IMG/VR virus record: IMGVR_UViG_3300027797_001885
Location: 1 to 21,756 of that record
Source of the DNA: a virus
DNA: 21,756 nt
Strand: one strand, 5' to 3'
The notes beneath the pieces were generated by a model. That model was not told the origin of the DNA, ran no database searches, and saw only the letters and a program-made list of their open reading frames with translations. Shown one piece after another: positions 1-6,593 of the stretch (within the stretch, counting starts at the first letter, position 1; each line of letters starts with the position of its first letter). The translations under genes and the position numbers were made by a program.

Positions 1-845
1 ACAAAGAGGAAGACGAATTCGAAGGTTTTGAAGACATTGATTCTTTCGGTAATGAAGAAGATGAAGAATCTGATATCGTTTACGAAATTGAAATGGATGA
101 TGAAATGGAGGAAGATGAAGAACCTGTTATGGAATCTAAAAAATCTATCCGACCAAAAGGTGTCGGAATGGGTAAAGCTAAATTTTCTTACGACTCTAAA
201 CCAAACCAAGGTAAAGGTTTTAATACTAAATTAAAACAAGGACCTAAATCTGTTGGAACAGGAAATGCGAAAAAAGGGTTCTCTTATGACAAATCAGGTG
301 AAAATCTTGATGGTGAATTTAAAGTGAAACCTAAAAAAGTTGAAGCGAAAGAGGCCTCAAGAATTAAAGGTAACGGTTCTGATTTTAGAGCAGGTGGTTT
401 ACCAAAACGAAGAGCACACTCATCAGCGAATACCGCAATCAAAGAAAACCAAAATAGACAAGAATTACAAATTCTTAGAGAGAAAAACGAAGAATACAGA
501 AAAGCACTTAACGTATTTAGAAATAAACTTAATGAAGTTGCGGTATTCAACTCAAACTTAGCTTACGCTACTCGTTTGTTTACTGAACACACTACAACTA
601 AACAAGAGAAAATCAATATTTTAAGACGTTTTGATTCTGTAGAAACTATCAAAGAATCTAAGAACTTATTCCAATCTCTAAAAAATGAGTTATCAGGTGA
701 TAATTCAAAACCATTAAATGAATCAATCGAAAGAACTATTGACAAATCACCTTCTACAGGGTCATCGGCAAACTTGATTGAATCAAAAACGTATGAAAAT
801 CCACAATTCCTAAGAATGAAAGATTTGATGACGAAAATAAAATAA
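1..845 (+). CDS. Prohead core scaffold protein, gp22-like (5' end outside the window)
   Basis: The frame is open to the left edge (first complete codon at 3), so the start is not visible; about 280 residues are seen. The visible N-terminal part is extremely acidic (runs of Glu/Asp), followed by a basic Gly/Lys-rich segment with a two-copy motif PK(G/S)VGxGxAK..FSYD, then a charged helical C-terminal half beginning near the codons at 440. That half contains FRNKLNEVAVFNSNLAYATR, reminiscent of T4-like core proteins, which scaffold the prohead and are cut up by the gp21 protease. Several (I/L)xE sites (IKE|N, LRE|K, LNE|V, LNE|S) fit such degradation. The position directly before the capsid gene matches the T4 order 22-23. 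The assignment is by context plus composition; an accessory head protein remains possible. Confidence 0.7.
   Translation, partial: KEEDEFEGFEDIDSFGNEEDEESDIVYEIEMDDEMEEDEEPVMESKKSIRPKGVGMGKAKFSYDSKPNQGKGFNTKLKQGPKSVGTGNAKKGFSYDKSGENLDGEFKVKPKKVEAKEASRIKGNGSDFRAGGLPKRRAHSSANTAIKENQNRQELQILREKNEEYRKALNVFRNKLNEVAVFNSNLAYATRLFTEHTTTKQEKINILRRFDSVETIKESKNLFQSLKNELSGDNSKPLNESIERTIDKSPSTGSSANLIESKTYENPQFLRMKDLMTKIK
153..290 (+). repeat. Two-copy protein repeat in the scaffold gene
   Basis: Two short copies, at about 153-194 and 243-290, encode PKGVGMGKAKFSYD and PKSVGTGNAKKGFSYD. They sit in the low-complexity basic linker between the acidic and helical parts. The repeat is visible at protein level; its function is unknown. 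Confidence 0.6.
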
Positions 846-880
846 AATAAACTAAAAACAAATAAAAACAAAAACTAAAA

Positions 881-2695
881 ATGGGAGCATTATTAGAATC
901 AGGTCTTGTAGGTAACATCGGGTTAAAACACCTTAAAGTTATCAAAGAAGATACAATCAACAAATGGGACAAATTAGGTTTCTTAGAAGACTTATCAGGT
1001 CACTTAAAAGAAAACGTAGCTCAGTTATATGAGAACCAAGCGTCTTTCTTAATTAACGAGGCAACTTCAGAAGGTTCAAACGGAGCGTTTGAAACTGTAG
1101 TTTTCCCTATCGTTAGACGTGTATTCTCTAAATTATTAGCGAATGACATCGTTTCTGTACAAGCAATGAACTTACCAATCGGTAAATTGTTCTACTTCGT
1201 ACCTAAAATCCAAGGATATGACGCTAACAACGAACACTACGCACCTGTAGGAGCACCTAACGGAGCTAACGTTGGTGATGGTTACGGAGCGGGTAGTACT
1301 TACGCAAATAAAAATCTTTATGATTTATTTTACGAAGGTTCTGAACCAGGTTTAGACCCAGCAGGATTATTTGATTACTCTAAAGGACAATGGACTGCAG
1401 TTACTGCAACTACTAATGTTCAAGTATGGTCAGGAAGTAGTTTAGTTGACGCAACATCAGCAACATTTAGTGGAGCTACAGTTAGAAAATTGATTCTTAA
1501 AGTATCAGGATTTTCTAACGTTGGTGCAGGTAAATTAATCGGACCTGACGGACAAGAAATGGATACTGAAACTTTCTTATCTGATTTAGTTATCACTAAA
1601 GGTGCAGGTTTAGAGATTGACGCTGACTCAGCTTGTGAAGTATCATCTACGTCACCATTATTATTTAGAGTTGTAACACAACAATATGGTAAAGGTATCG
1701 TTCAATACGGTGGTAGTCAATCAACAACTTTTGGTTCAGGAACAGGTAACAGTAACGGTGGTTCATTCTACGATATTTGTGACTCAACAGGGGTTATCTA
1801 TTTAGAAGTTGATTTGTCTTGTCCAGCTTGTGTTGGATGTGGAGCAGACACTTTAGATGGTTACACAGGTACAACAATTACATCTGCGGCAACTGCAACA
1901 TCATTCGTAGCAGTTTACAAAAGATACAAAGAATTAGAATTTGAAGACAAAATTGGTGAGGTTTCTTTTGACTTAGAGTCAGTTACAGTATCAGTTACTG
2001 AAAGAAAATTAAGAGCACAATGGTCTCCTGAGTTAGCTCAAGACGTTGCGGCTTTCCATAACATCGACGCTGAGGCTGAGTTAACTGCATTGTTATCTGA
2101 GCAAGTTGCAGCTGAGATTGACCGTGAAATCTTACGTGATTTACGTAAAGGAGCGGCTTGGAACCTACGTTGGGATTACAACGGATGGAGAAGAGTGAAC
2201 GGTTTAACTACATCTTATACTCAAAAAGATTGGAATCAAACGTTGATTACGGCTATTAACCAATTATCAGCACAAATTCACAAATCTACTTTGAGAGGTG
2301 GAGCTAACTGGATTGTTGTTTCTTCTGAAGTTTCAGCTATCTTTGATGATTTAGAATACTTCCACGTATCTAACGCATCTCCTGAACAAGACCAATACAA
2401 TATGGGTATTGAAAGAGTTGGTACATTAGCAGGTCGTTACCAAGTTTACCGTGACCCTTACTTCCCAGCAAACCAAGTATTGATTGGGCACAAAGGTACA
2501 TCATTGTTAGACACAGGTTACATCTACGCACCATACGTACCGTTACAATTAACTCCAACAATGTATAACCCATTCAACTTTACACCTATCAAAGGTATAA
2601 TGACGAGATACGCTAAGAAAATGGTTAATAACCGTTTCTACGCGAGAATCACAGTTGATGGTGTTCGTACATTTGACTTGAAAGAATTGAGATAA
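881..2695 (+). CDS. Major capsid protein (T4 gp23 family)
   Basis: This is the subunit of the phage head shell (HK97 fold), 604 residues against 521 in T4. The strongest family signature lies in the central/C-terminal part: VSFDLESVTVSVTERKLRAQ, then WSPELAQDVAAFHNIDAEAE and IDREIL, closely paralleling the T4 gp23 segment around 'ELAQDLRAVHGMDADAEL'. In the N-terminal part, the segment SFLINE|ATSEG (cut after residue 60, codon 61 at 1061) lines up with the T4 propeptide cleavage FLTE|AE after residue 65, so a gp21-type protease probably removes the first 60 residues. A Ser/Thr/Gly-rich stretch at about residues 120-330 looks like an enlarged insertion or surface domain and contains a CxxCxxC cluster (C314, C317, C320). 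The start is preceded by an A-rich leader without Shine-Dalgarno. A strong terminator follows, consistent with very high expression. Confidence 0.97.
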   Translation: MGALLESGLVGNIGLKHLKVIKEDTINKWDKLGFLEDLSGHLKENVAQLYENQASFLINEATSEGSNGAFETVVFPIVRRVFSKLLANDIVSVQAMNLPIGKLFYFVPKIQGYDANNEHYAPVGAPNGANVGDGYGAGSTYANKNLYDLFYEGSEPGLDPAGLFDYSKGQWTAVTATTNVQVWSGSSLVDATSATFSGATVRKLILKVSGFSNVGAGKLIGPDGQEMDTETFLSDLVITKGAGLEIDADSACEVSSTSPLLFRVVTQQYGKGIVQYGGSQSTTFGSGTGNSNGGSFYDICDSTGVIYLEVDLSCPACVGCGADTLDGYTGTTITSAATATSFVAVYKRYKELEFEDKIGEVSFDLESVTVSVTERKLRAQWSPELAQDVAAFHNIDAEAELTALLSEQVAAEIDREILRDLRKGAAWNLRWDYNGWRRVNGLTTSYTQKDWNQTLITAINQLSAQIHKSTLRGGANWIVVSSEVSAIFDDLEYFHVSNASPEQDQYNMGIERVGTLAGRYQVYRDPYFPANQVLIGHKGTSLLDTGYIYAPYVPLQLTPTMYNPFNFTPIKGIMTRYAKKMVNNRFYARITVDGVRTFDLKELR

Positions 2696-2714
2696 TCAAT
2701 TATTTCGTAATACT

Positions 2715-2742
2715 AAAAGGGACTTCACAGTCCCTTTTTTTA
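2715..2742 (+). terminator. Rho-independent terminator after the capsid gene
   Basis: A perfect 10-bp stem AAAAGGGACT / AGTCCCTTTT with a TCAC loop (2715-2738) runs into a T-rich tract. It lies 19 nt after the capsid stop codon and should end the scaffold-capsid transcript. Confidence 0.93.
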
Positions 2743-2751
2743 TTTAAAGGA

Positions 2752-2759
2752 TATTTATA
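2752..2759 (+). promoter_or_regulatory. TATTTATA box, candidate phage late promoter element
   Basis: The 8-mer TATTTATA lies 16 nt before the ATG of the downstream gene and just after a strong terminator, where a new promoter is needed. The same 8-mer precedes the genes starting at 3717 and 6572. It is the reverse complement of the T4 late promoter TATAAATA, so the resemblance is suggestive only. Such 8-mers also occur by chance in this A+T-rich sequence. Confidence 0.35.
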
Positions 2760-2775
2760 ATAAAACAAATTTAAT

Positions 2776-3453
2776 ATGAGAAACTTATTTGACCTTAGTA
2801 GTGAGGAACGTAATAGAATTTTATCATTACACGAAAATTCTACAAAAAAACAATATCTAAATGTAATTTCAGAACAAACAGGGACTGCATTAGACAATAA
2901 TAAGTTACCTGTGGGTAATGGTATCTCCAACTTTAAATCAAGTGTACCTAATATTACACCGTCAGCTGCACCAACAACACCAGCAACTTTAAAAGATGTT
3001 CAAACAATTTTAAGTGGGTTAGGTTATAATTTAGGTAAAGCGGGTGTTGATGGTAAATTAGGACCAAACACATTAAACGCATTAGTCGCGGCGTTAAAAA
3101 CGTCACAAAATTCAACCGCAACAAGTGGTAGTACGGCAACAAGTGGTGCGACAAGTGGAGGTACGGGTGATATTGTAACTCAATTATCTAACACCCCTTC
3201 AGCAAAAGCGATTATGGATAAATTAACTGCAGGTGGTGTTGACATAACAAAATTACCCGCAGACCAAATATTACCAAAAGTTCAGGAATTAGCCGGTGAT
3301 TTGTTAAAGGCCGACCCTAATTTATTAGCAACAATTAAAAGTACTATAGAGGCGGTAACTAAAACAAAATTACCCGACATTACGGCACCTGTCGCTTCAG
3401 GAGCAACAGTAACTAACGACGCATCAAATCCAGGGGGATTATTCAAACAATAA
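2776..3453 (+). CDS. Putative internal head/virion protein with peptidoglycan-binding-like domain
   Basis: This 225-residue protein has three visible parts. Residues 1-33 form a charged amphipathic helix (LSSEERNRILSLHE) ending in NVISE|Q, an (I/L)xE motif of the kind cut by T4-type prohead proteases. Residues about 71-110 resemble a PG_binding_1 domain (VQTILSGLGYNLG, then VDGKLGPNTLNAL). After a Ser/Thr/Gly/Ala linker (about 113-130), the C-terminal part is predicted helical and ends in a flexible tail. It lies just after the capsid gene and has its own TATTTATA box. I infer a small virion protein, possibly packaged in the head and matured by proteolysis; the family of the whole protein is not recognised. 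No catalytic lytic domain is visible, so a simple endolysin is unlikely. Confidence 0.65.
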   Translation: MRNLFDLSSEERNRILSLHENSTKKQYLNVISEQTGTALDNNKLPVGNGISNFKSSVPNITPSAAPTTPATLKDVQTILSGLGYNLGKAGVDGKLGPNTLNALVAALKTSQNSTATSGSTATSGATSGGTGDIVTQLSNTPSAKAIMDKLTAGGVDITKLPADQILPKVQELAGDLLKADPNLLATIKSTIEAVTKTKLPDITAPVASGATVTNDASNPGGLFKQ

Positions 3454-3455
3454 TC

Positions 3456-3689
3456 TTAATTAGTTTTGGTATTTTCTTCGGATGGTCTGTGAACTAATCT
3501 AACTGATTTTGAGATTATTTCACATTCCCCAAGAGAATAAACCCCATTTTCGTATGCGAATTTCACCGCCTGTGTTAAATAATATATGGCGGTTTTTTCG
3601 TCCATAGTGTTTATCATCATTTCAAGATGGTCCTCACTTAATAATGGGATTGAGTTAAATAAATTTCCGTATAATTGTTGTTCTTCCAT
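3456..3689 (-). CDS. Small hypothetical protein
   Basis: This 77-residue protein is not recognised. It is acidic in its first half and appears mostly helical (for example DEKTAIYYLTQAVKFAYENG). Its stop lies 2 nt from the stop of the convergent gene ending at 3453, with no obvious terminator between them. It is divergent from the gene at 3717, with a shared 27-nt A+T-rich spacer. Coding looks real because the frame fills the gap exactly and starts beside a plausible promoter box, but evidence is limited to that. Confidence 0.6.
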   Translation of the reverse strand: MEEQQLYGNLFNSIPLLSEDHLEMMINTMDEKTAIYYLTQAVKFAYENGVYSLGECEIISKSVRLVHRPSEENTKTN

Positions 3690-3698
3690 AATAATTAG

Positions 3699-3706
3699 TA
3701 TTTATA
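3699..3706. promoter_or_regulatory. TATTTATA/TATAAATA box in a divergent intergenic region
   Basis: The 27-nt spacer between divergent starts at 3689 and 3717 contains TATTTATA on the plus strand, 10 nt before ATG 3717. On the minus strand it reads TATAAATA, identical to the T4 late promoter consensus, 9 nt before ATG 3689. It could serve either gene, or both. Confidence 0.4.
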
Positions 3707-3716
3707 AAATATAGTA

Positions 3717-4376
3717 ATGAAAAATAATAAAATCCATATCAACGAAGCAACTTCCGACAGTTCGGGTAGTAGAGGTTCTTATGTAGCACCATTACAAATG
3801 GGGGTGAGAGAATTCAAAGACATTGATATGCAACCATTTACAATCCCTGTATCAAAATACAATGACGCAATGTTAGAGTACGATAGTTATGATGGTAAAA
3901 TGAGTCAACCTAAAAAAGTGGTTAACAAAATTGAGAAGAAAGCCAAAAAAAGTTCAGATTATCTTAAAAAACACCCAAATTTAACTAATAGTGATGAAGA
4001 TGGTAATGTGATTAACCAATATCCTGGTAAAGGAATGACTGTAGTCCCAATTAAAGAGGCCGACACATCAACAAGTTCGGGTGAATATTCAGGACCAATA
4101 GAACTTGGGATGAAGAAATGGGATTCAAATCATTTAGAACCTTTTACTGAATTTGTTAATACCGAAATCAATCATATAAAAGTGAAAAGTACAACAAAAA
4201 ATAACGTTAACAAAGTTGTTGGTGTTTGGGAAAAAAATAAAGAAGGTTCTTATGATGTTAACATCCATAATGTTCACACAATAAATGAACGTAGTCGTAA
4301 GAATAAAAAAATCATTAGATTAACTGAACGAGAGTTAATCAATATGATAAGACAAATAATTAATGAACAATATTAA
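3717..4376 (+). CDS. Repeat protein with prohead-protease-like sites; putative internal head protein
   Basis: This 219-residue protein is not recognised as a whole. It has two diverged copies of a unit: INEATSDSSGSRGSYVAPLQ onward (residues 8-42) and IKEADTSTSSGEYSGPIELG onward (112-144), each ending in (Q/E)PFT. Each unit opens with IxE|A, the cleavage pattern of T4-type prohead proteases, and the first (INE|ATS) is the same as the predicted maturation site of the capsid protein at 1052-1069. Two more sites occur at TINE|R (191) and IINE|Q (217). The C terminus, RLTERELINMIRQIINEQ, is an amphipathic helix that may act as a packaging tag. I infer a packaged internal protein cut into pieces during head maturation. 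A terminator follows immediately. Confidence 0.65.
   Translation: MKNNKIHINEATSDSSGSRGSYVAPLQMGVREFKDIDMQPFTIPVSKYNDAMLEYDSYDGKMSQPKKVVNKIEKKAKKSSDYLKKHPNLTNSDEDGNVINQYPGKGMTVVPIKEADTSTSSGEYSGPIELGMKKWDSNHLEPFTEFVNTEINHIKVKSTTKNNVNKVVGVWEKNKEGSYDVNIHNVHTINERSRKNKKIIRLTERELINMIRQIINEQY
3738..4148 (+). repeat. Diverged internal duplication within the 3717-4376 gene
   Basis: Copies at about 3738-3842 and 4050-4148 encode units aligned as I(N/K)EA...SSG...Y..P(L/I)(Q/E)(L/M)G(V/M)(R/K)...PFT, separated by a Lys-rich spacer. The similarity is clear at protein level and weak at DNA level, so the duplication is old. Confidence 0.75.
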
Positions 4377-4380
4377 ATAG

Positions 4381-4409
4381 AAAACCCCCAAGTAAATGGG
4401 GGTTTTTTT
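4381..4409. terminator. Bidirectional terminator between convergent genes
   Basis: The stem AAAACCCCC / GGGGGTTTT encloses an 8-nt loop (4381-4406) with a T tract to 4409. It ends the plus-strand gene finishing at 4376. On the minus strand it is followed by TTTTCTATTT, so it can also end the convergent gene whose stop codon (4408-4410) overlaps it. Confidence 0.9.
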
Positions 4410-4833
4410 ATTCTTCTAACTTTCCTGAGACTTTAGATAATATTGTGGACAATGAACAAACTATCTGTGACATCATTTCAGATTCAAATTCTTCTCTTAT
4501 TGATTCAGTCTTTTTATCATACAACTTAGAAATCCTATCAAAATCTTTTTCAGGTAATGTTATATCATAATGGTAGACGTGATTTGTTATGGTGATTTTT
4601 CTATCATCAAGAATTACAAAGATTTTTAACGCGTCATTTTTAATATATCGTTTTCCTGACATTGGAGCGATTAAAAACTTTGAGGTGGGGTTGTTTATCA
4701 ACTTATAACAAATAGACTTACAAATCTTATCATTATTGGTTAAAATTTGATGTTTCTGTGCAAATGAATTTCTAAGCATTAATAGATACTTTGCGTGTAA
4801 CCTTTTGGCCAATCTTTTAAAAAATGTTTTCAT
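4408..4833 (-). CDS. Hypothetical protein, probably early-expressed, in a self-contained cassette
   Basis: This 141-residue protein is not recognised. The N-terminal 25 residues are very basic and could form an amphipathic helix (KTFFKRLAKRLHAKY); the middle looks beta-rich (KIFVILDDRKITITNH) and the C-terminal third helical and acidic. There is no clear signal peptide or membrane segment. The gene has its own host-type promoter (4851-4881), a terminator from the upstream operon directly before it and a terminator at its end. That makes it an isolated transcription unit between head and tail modules, so host RNA polymerase could transcribe it early. The function cannot be assigned; host takeover or a moron-type accessory role is inference. 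Confidence 0.7.
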   Translation of the reverse strand: MKTFFKRLAKRLHAKYLLMLRNSFAQKHQILTNNDKICKSICYKLINNPTSKFLIAPMSGKRYIKNDALKIFVILDDRKITITNHVYHYDITLPEKDFDRISKLYDKKTESIREEFESEMMSQIVCSLSTILSKVSGKLEE

Positions 4834-4850
4834 CGTATAATTTGTTTATA

Positions 4851-4881
4851 CAAATATAGAGAAAGTTTTTAAATAAACAAA
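4851..4881 (-). promoter_or_regulatory. Bacteroidetes-type sigma-A promoter
   Basis: On the minus strand TTTG (4881-4878), a 19-bp spacer and TATATTTG (4858-4851) match the Bacteroidetes -33 TTTG / -7 TAnnTTTG consensus fully. It lies 17 nt upstream of ATG 4833. A 6-bp inverted repeat ATTTGT-TTAT-ACAAAT (4840-4855) overlaps the -7 element and could be an operator, though it may be chance. Confidence 0.8.
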
Positions 4882-4911
4882 AAATGGAGGAACGATTCAT
4901 CCCCCCATTTT
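4875..4911 (-). terminator. Minus-strand terminator of the tail operon
   Basis: A 10-pair stem with one A-C mismatch (4881-4890 with 4902-4911) and an 11-nt loop is followed on the minus strand by TTTTTTGTTTATTT. It lies just after the small gene ending at 4933. Its T tract overlaps the -33 element of the next promoter. Confidence 0.7.
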
Positions 4912-4932
4912 AATAATCTTTAAAATGAATGA

Positions 4933-5100
4933 TTAAGAATTTAATCCATTCTGACCACCAAGTTCAATTGCATTTAATTGAGTTACGGTATTACCCGATA
5001 ATCCATTATATTGAGGATGAGGTGGGTAAATTGTTACAGTATTACCACTACAATCAAATACGCATACTGTTGATTCGGTGTTTGCACTAATGTTCGCCAT
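4933..5100 (-). CDS. Small 55-residue protein at the end of the tail operon
   Basis: The ATG at 5100 opens a 55-residue frame starting MANISANTESTVCVFDC and ending ELGGQNGLNS with TAA. It has an A-rich leader like that of the capsid gene, lies 20 nt after the upstream stop and is followed closely by a terminator, all of which support a real gene. It is rich in Asn, Thr, Ser and Gly with two Cys, a composition typical of small beta-rich virion proteins, but no family is recognised. A role as a minor structural or decoration protein is inference from position only. Confidence 0.65.
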   Translation of the reverse strand: MANISANTESTVCVFDCSGNTVTIYPPHPQYNGLSGNTVTQLNAIELGGQNGLNS

Positions 5101-5120
5101 TTTTTTGTTTTTTATATTGT

Positions 5121-6572
5121 TTATTCTAAAAATTTAACGTTAACCACTTGGAATTTGATTTGACGTTTATATGTATTTATTTCCCCACTACTTTCAACTT
5201 TAATATCTATGTAGTATTCATTCGGTATTTTATCTCTTGTGTCGAACATAAAATAATATTCATTTGGTGTTCTATTAATTTTTGTCCAATCCTGAACTTC
5301 GACTTCAGTTTGACCTTCTCTAACATAAACTCTGTAGTATGCGTCAACTTTCTTTAATAATTTTTGAGTTGAGAATGCTTGTTTAATTATCACACCTACT
5401 TTACGAATATCAGTATTGTAAATCTTTTCATCTTGTTTCAACCCGTAGAAATCAAACCCATATAATTTAGGGTCCGCAGATGTTGTCGCACCAATTTGGA
5501 TTGAACTTTTAAAAGGATGTATTGTAAATTCGTTAGTTATGTCGGGTATATTGAACCCATTCAGGTAAAGGTTACTCCATTTATCAGAAAACATACAAGG
5601 TGTCTTATATCCGATTAATGGGGGTAATGTGACCTCATAAACTCCTTTGGTTCTTTGACACGTATTTAAATTTGTTAAGCTGGGGTCAGCAACACCCGAT
5701 GGACCAATAAGAGTGACATTTGGGTTAATGTCCAAATTAATTGGGGCTCCATTATCATACAGGTAAAGGTATAGTTTATTAGTTTTACCCAACGTAAATA
5801 AATTTCTATCATCTTCGATTAAATCATTATATGATGTCTCTAAGTATGGTTCATAAAATGTTTGGGTATGTCTAGTAAAAAATTGGACCTCGAAATTATC
5901 TGTTAAACCTGTTAAGTTCTCAACTTGAGGTTTATAAGCAACCCCCCATCCTGAAACATTAGTTAATGTACCGTCTAAGATATCGTTTATCTCATTAGTC
6001 ATATCAAAACTAATGTTCTCATCACCAAACTCAAAATGTTGAGTATCAACAATTAACAAATCGTTATAATTGACCACCCCGTTGTTTTTGTTGTCATATA
6101 GACCAGGTTGGACCCAATTTTCTATTGTTGTGGTTTGAAACCAATTTGATGGTCTTACAGAATAATTTTTGTCGTTTTTTATTTCATAGATTAAATCGGC
6201 GAAGTCATATCCAACACCTTCATCCCAAAGTTGGTCATTTGGAATTCTAAATAAAAATAAATCAAAAGAAGTTGCTCTTTGTCGACCTTGTGAAGTTTCG
6301 GTGTTAAGAACATCGTTAAAACTTGATGTGTTAATCATTCTTAACGTATGTTTTACCTCATCACCACAACCCGTTGAAATAGTTCCGTCGAGTACTTTTT
6401 CAGATAATAACGTCAAGTCCAAATCGAAAATGAAACGACTATAACCATTAGGGTATTGTGTGTTAATAACTGAACCATAAAATAATTCCATAACAGGGTT
6501 TCTACCCGTGTTAGTTAAACTATTTGAGATTATGGTGTTATTCTTGCTAAAATACGAATTATTTATTGACAT
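5121..6572 (-). CDS. Virion structural protein with DNRLRE-like beta-sandwich domain
   Basis: This 483-residue protein lacks enzymatic motifs. The first ~230 residues follow the DNRLRE-like pattern known from extracellular and phage fibre-type proteins: NPVMELFYG and SRFIFDLDL near the start, a central FDMTNEINDIL segment, GWGVAYKPQ, and FFTRHTQTFYEPYLETSYND at the end. The C-terminal part contains a beta-rich tail with two near-identical phrases, TPNEYYFMFDTRDK and IPNEYYIDIKVES, suggesting one or more small immunoglobulin-like domains. It is the gene after the gp5-like hub gene in the tail operon, with a TATTTATA box in the 21-nt gap. The likely role is a tail, neck or fibre component; the exact position in the virion cannot be told. 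Confidence 0.7.
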   Translation of the reverse strand: MSINNSYFSKNNTIISNSLTNTGRNPVMELFYGSVINTQYPNGYSRFIFDLDLTLLSEKVLDGTISTGCGDEVKHTLRMINTSSFNDVLNTETSQGRQRATSFDLFLFRIPNDQLWDEGVGYDFADLIYEIKNDKNYSVRPSNWFQTTTIENWVQPGLYDNKNNGVVNYNDLLIVDTQHFEFGDENISFDMTNEINDILDGTLTNVSGWGVAYKPQVENLTGLTDNFEVQFFTRHTQTFYEPYLETSYNDLIEDDRNLFTLGKTNKLYLYLYDNGAPINLDINPNVTLIGPSGVADPSLTNLNTCQRTKGVYEVTLPPLIGYKTPCMFSDKWSNLYLNGFNIPDITNEFTIHPFKSSIQIGATTSADPKLYGFDFYGLKQDEKIYNTDIRKVGVIIKQAFSTQKLLKKVDAYYRVYVREGQTEVEVQDWTKINRTPNEYYFMFDTRDKIPNEYYIDIKVESSGEINTYKRQIKFQVVNVKFLE

Positions 6573-6585
6573 TTAATGTTTTACA

Positions 6586-6593
6586 TATAAATA
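6586..6593 (-). promoter_or_regulatory. TATTTATA box before the DNRLRE-like gene
   Basis: On the minus strand TATTTATA lies 13 nt before ATG 6572 within a 21-nt intergenic gap. It is one of three such boxes upstream of structural genes, and a candidate late promoter element. Confidence 0.35.

Noticed and set aside
28-234. A plus-strand frame inside the scaffold gene region
   Set aside because: It is a shifted reading of the acidic coding region, Lys/Leu/Asn-rich and without start context; the scaffold frame is open through it.
284-972. Minus-strand frames opposite the scaffold and the start of the capsid gene
   Set aside because: Their translations are Phe/Leu/Ser-rich as expected for the reverse of A-rich coding sequence, and they cross the boundary of two clear genes.
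2700-2930. Minus-strand frame across the terminator at 2715-2742
   Set aside because: It runs through a strong terminator hairpin and into the opposite gene; no supporting context.
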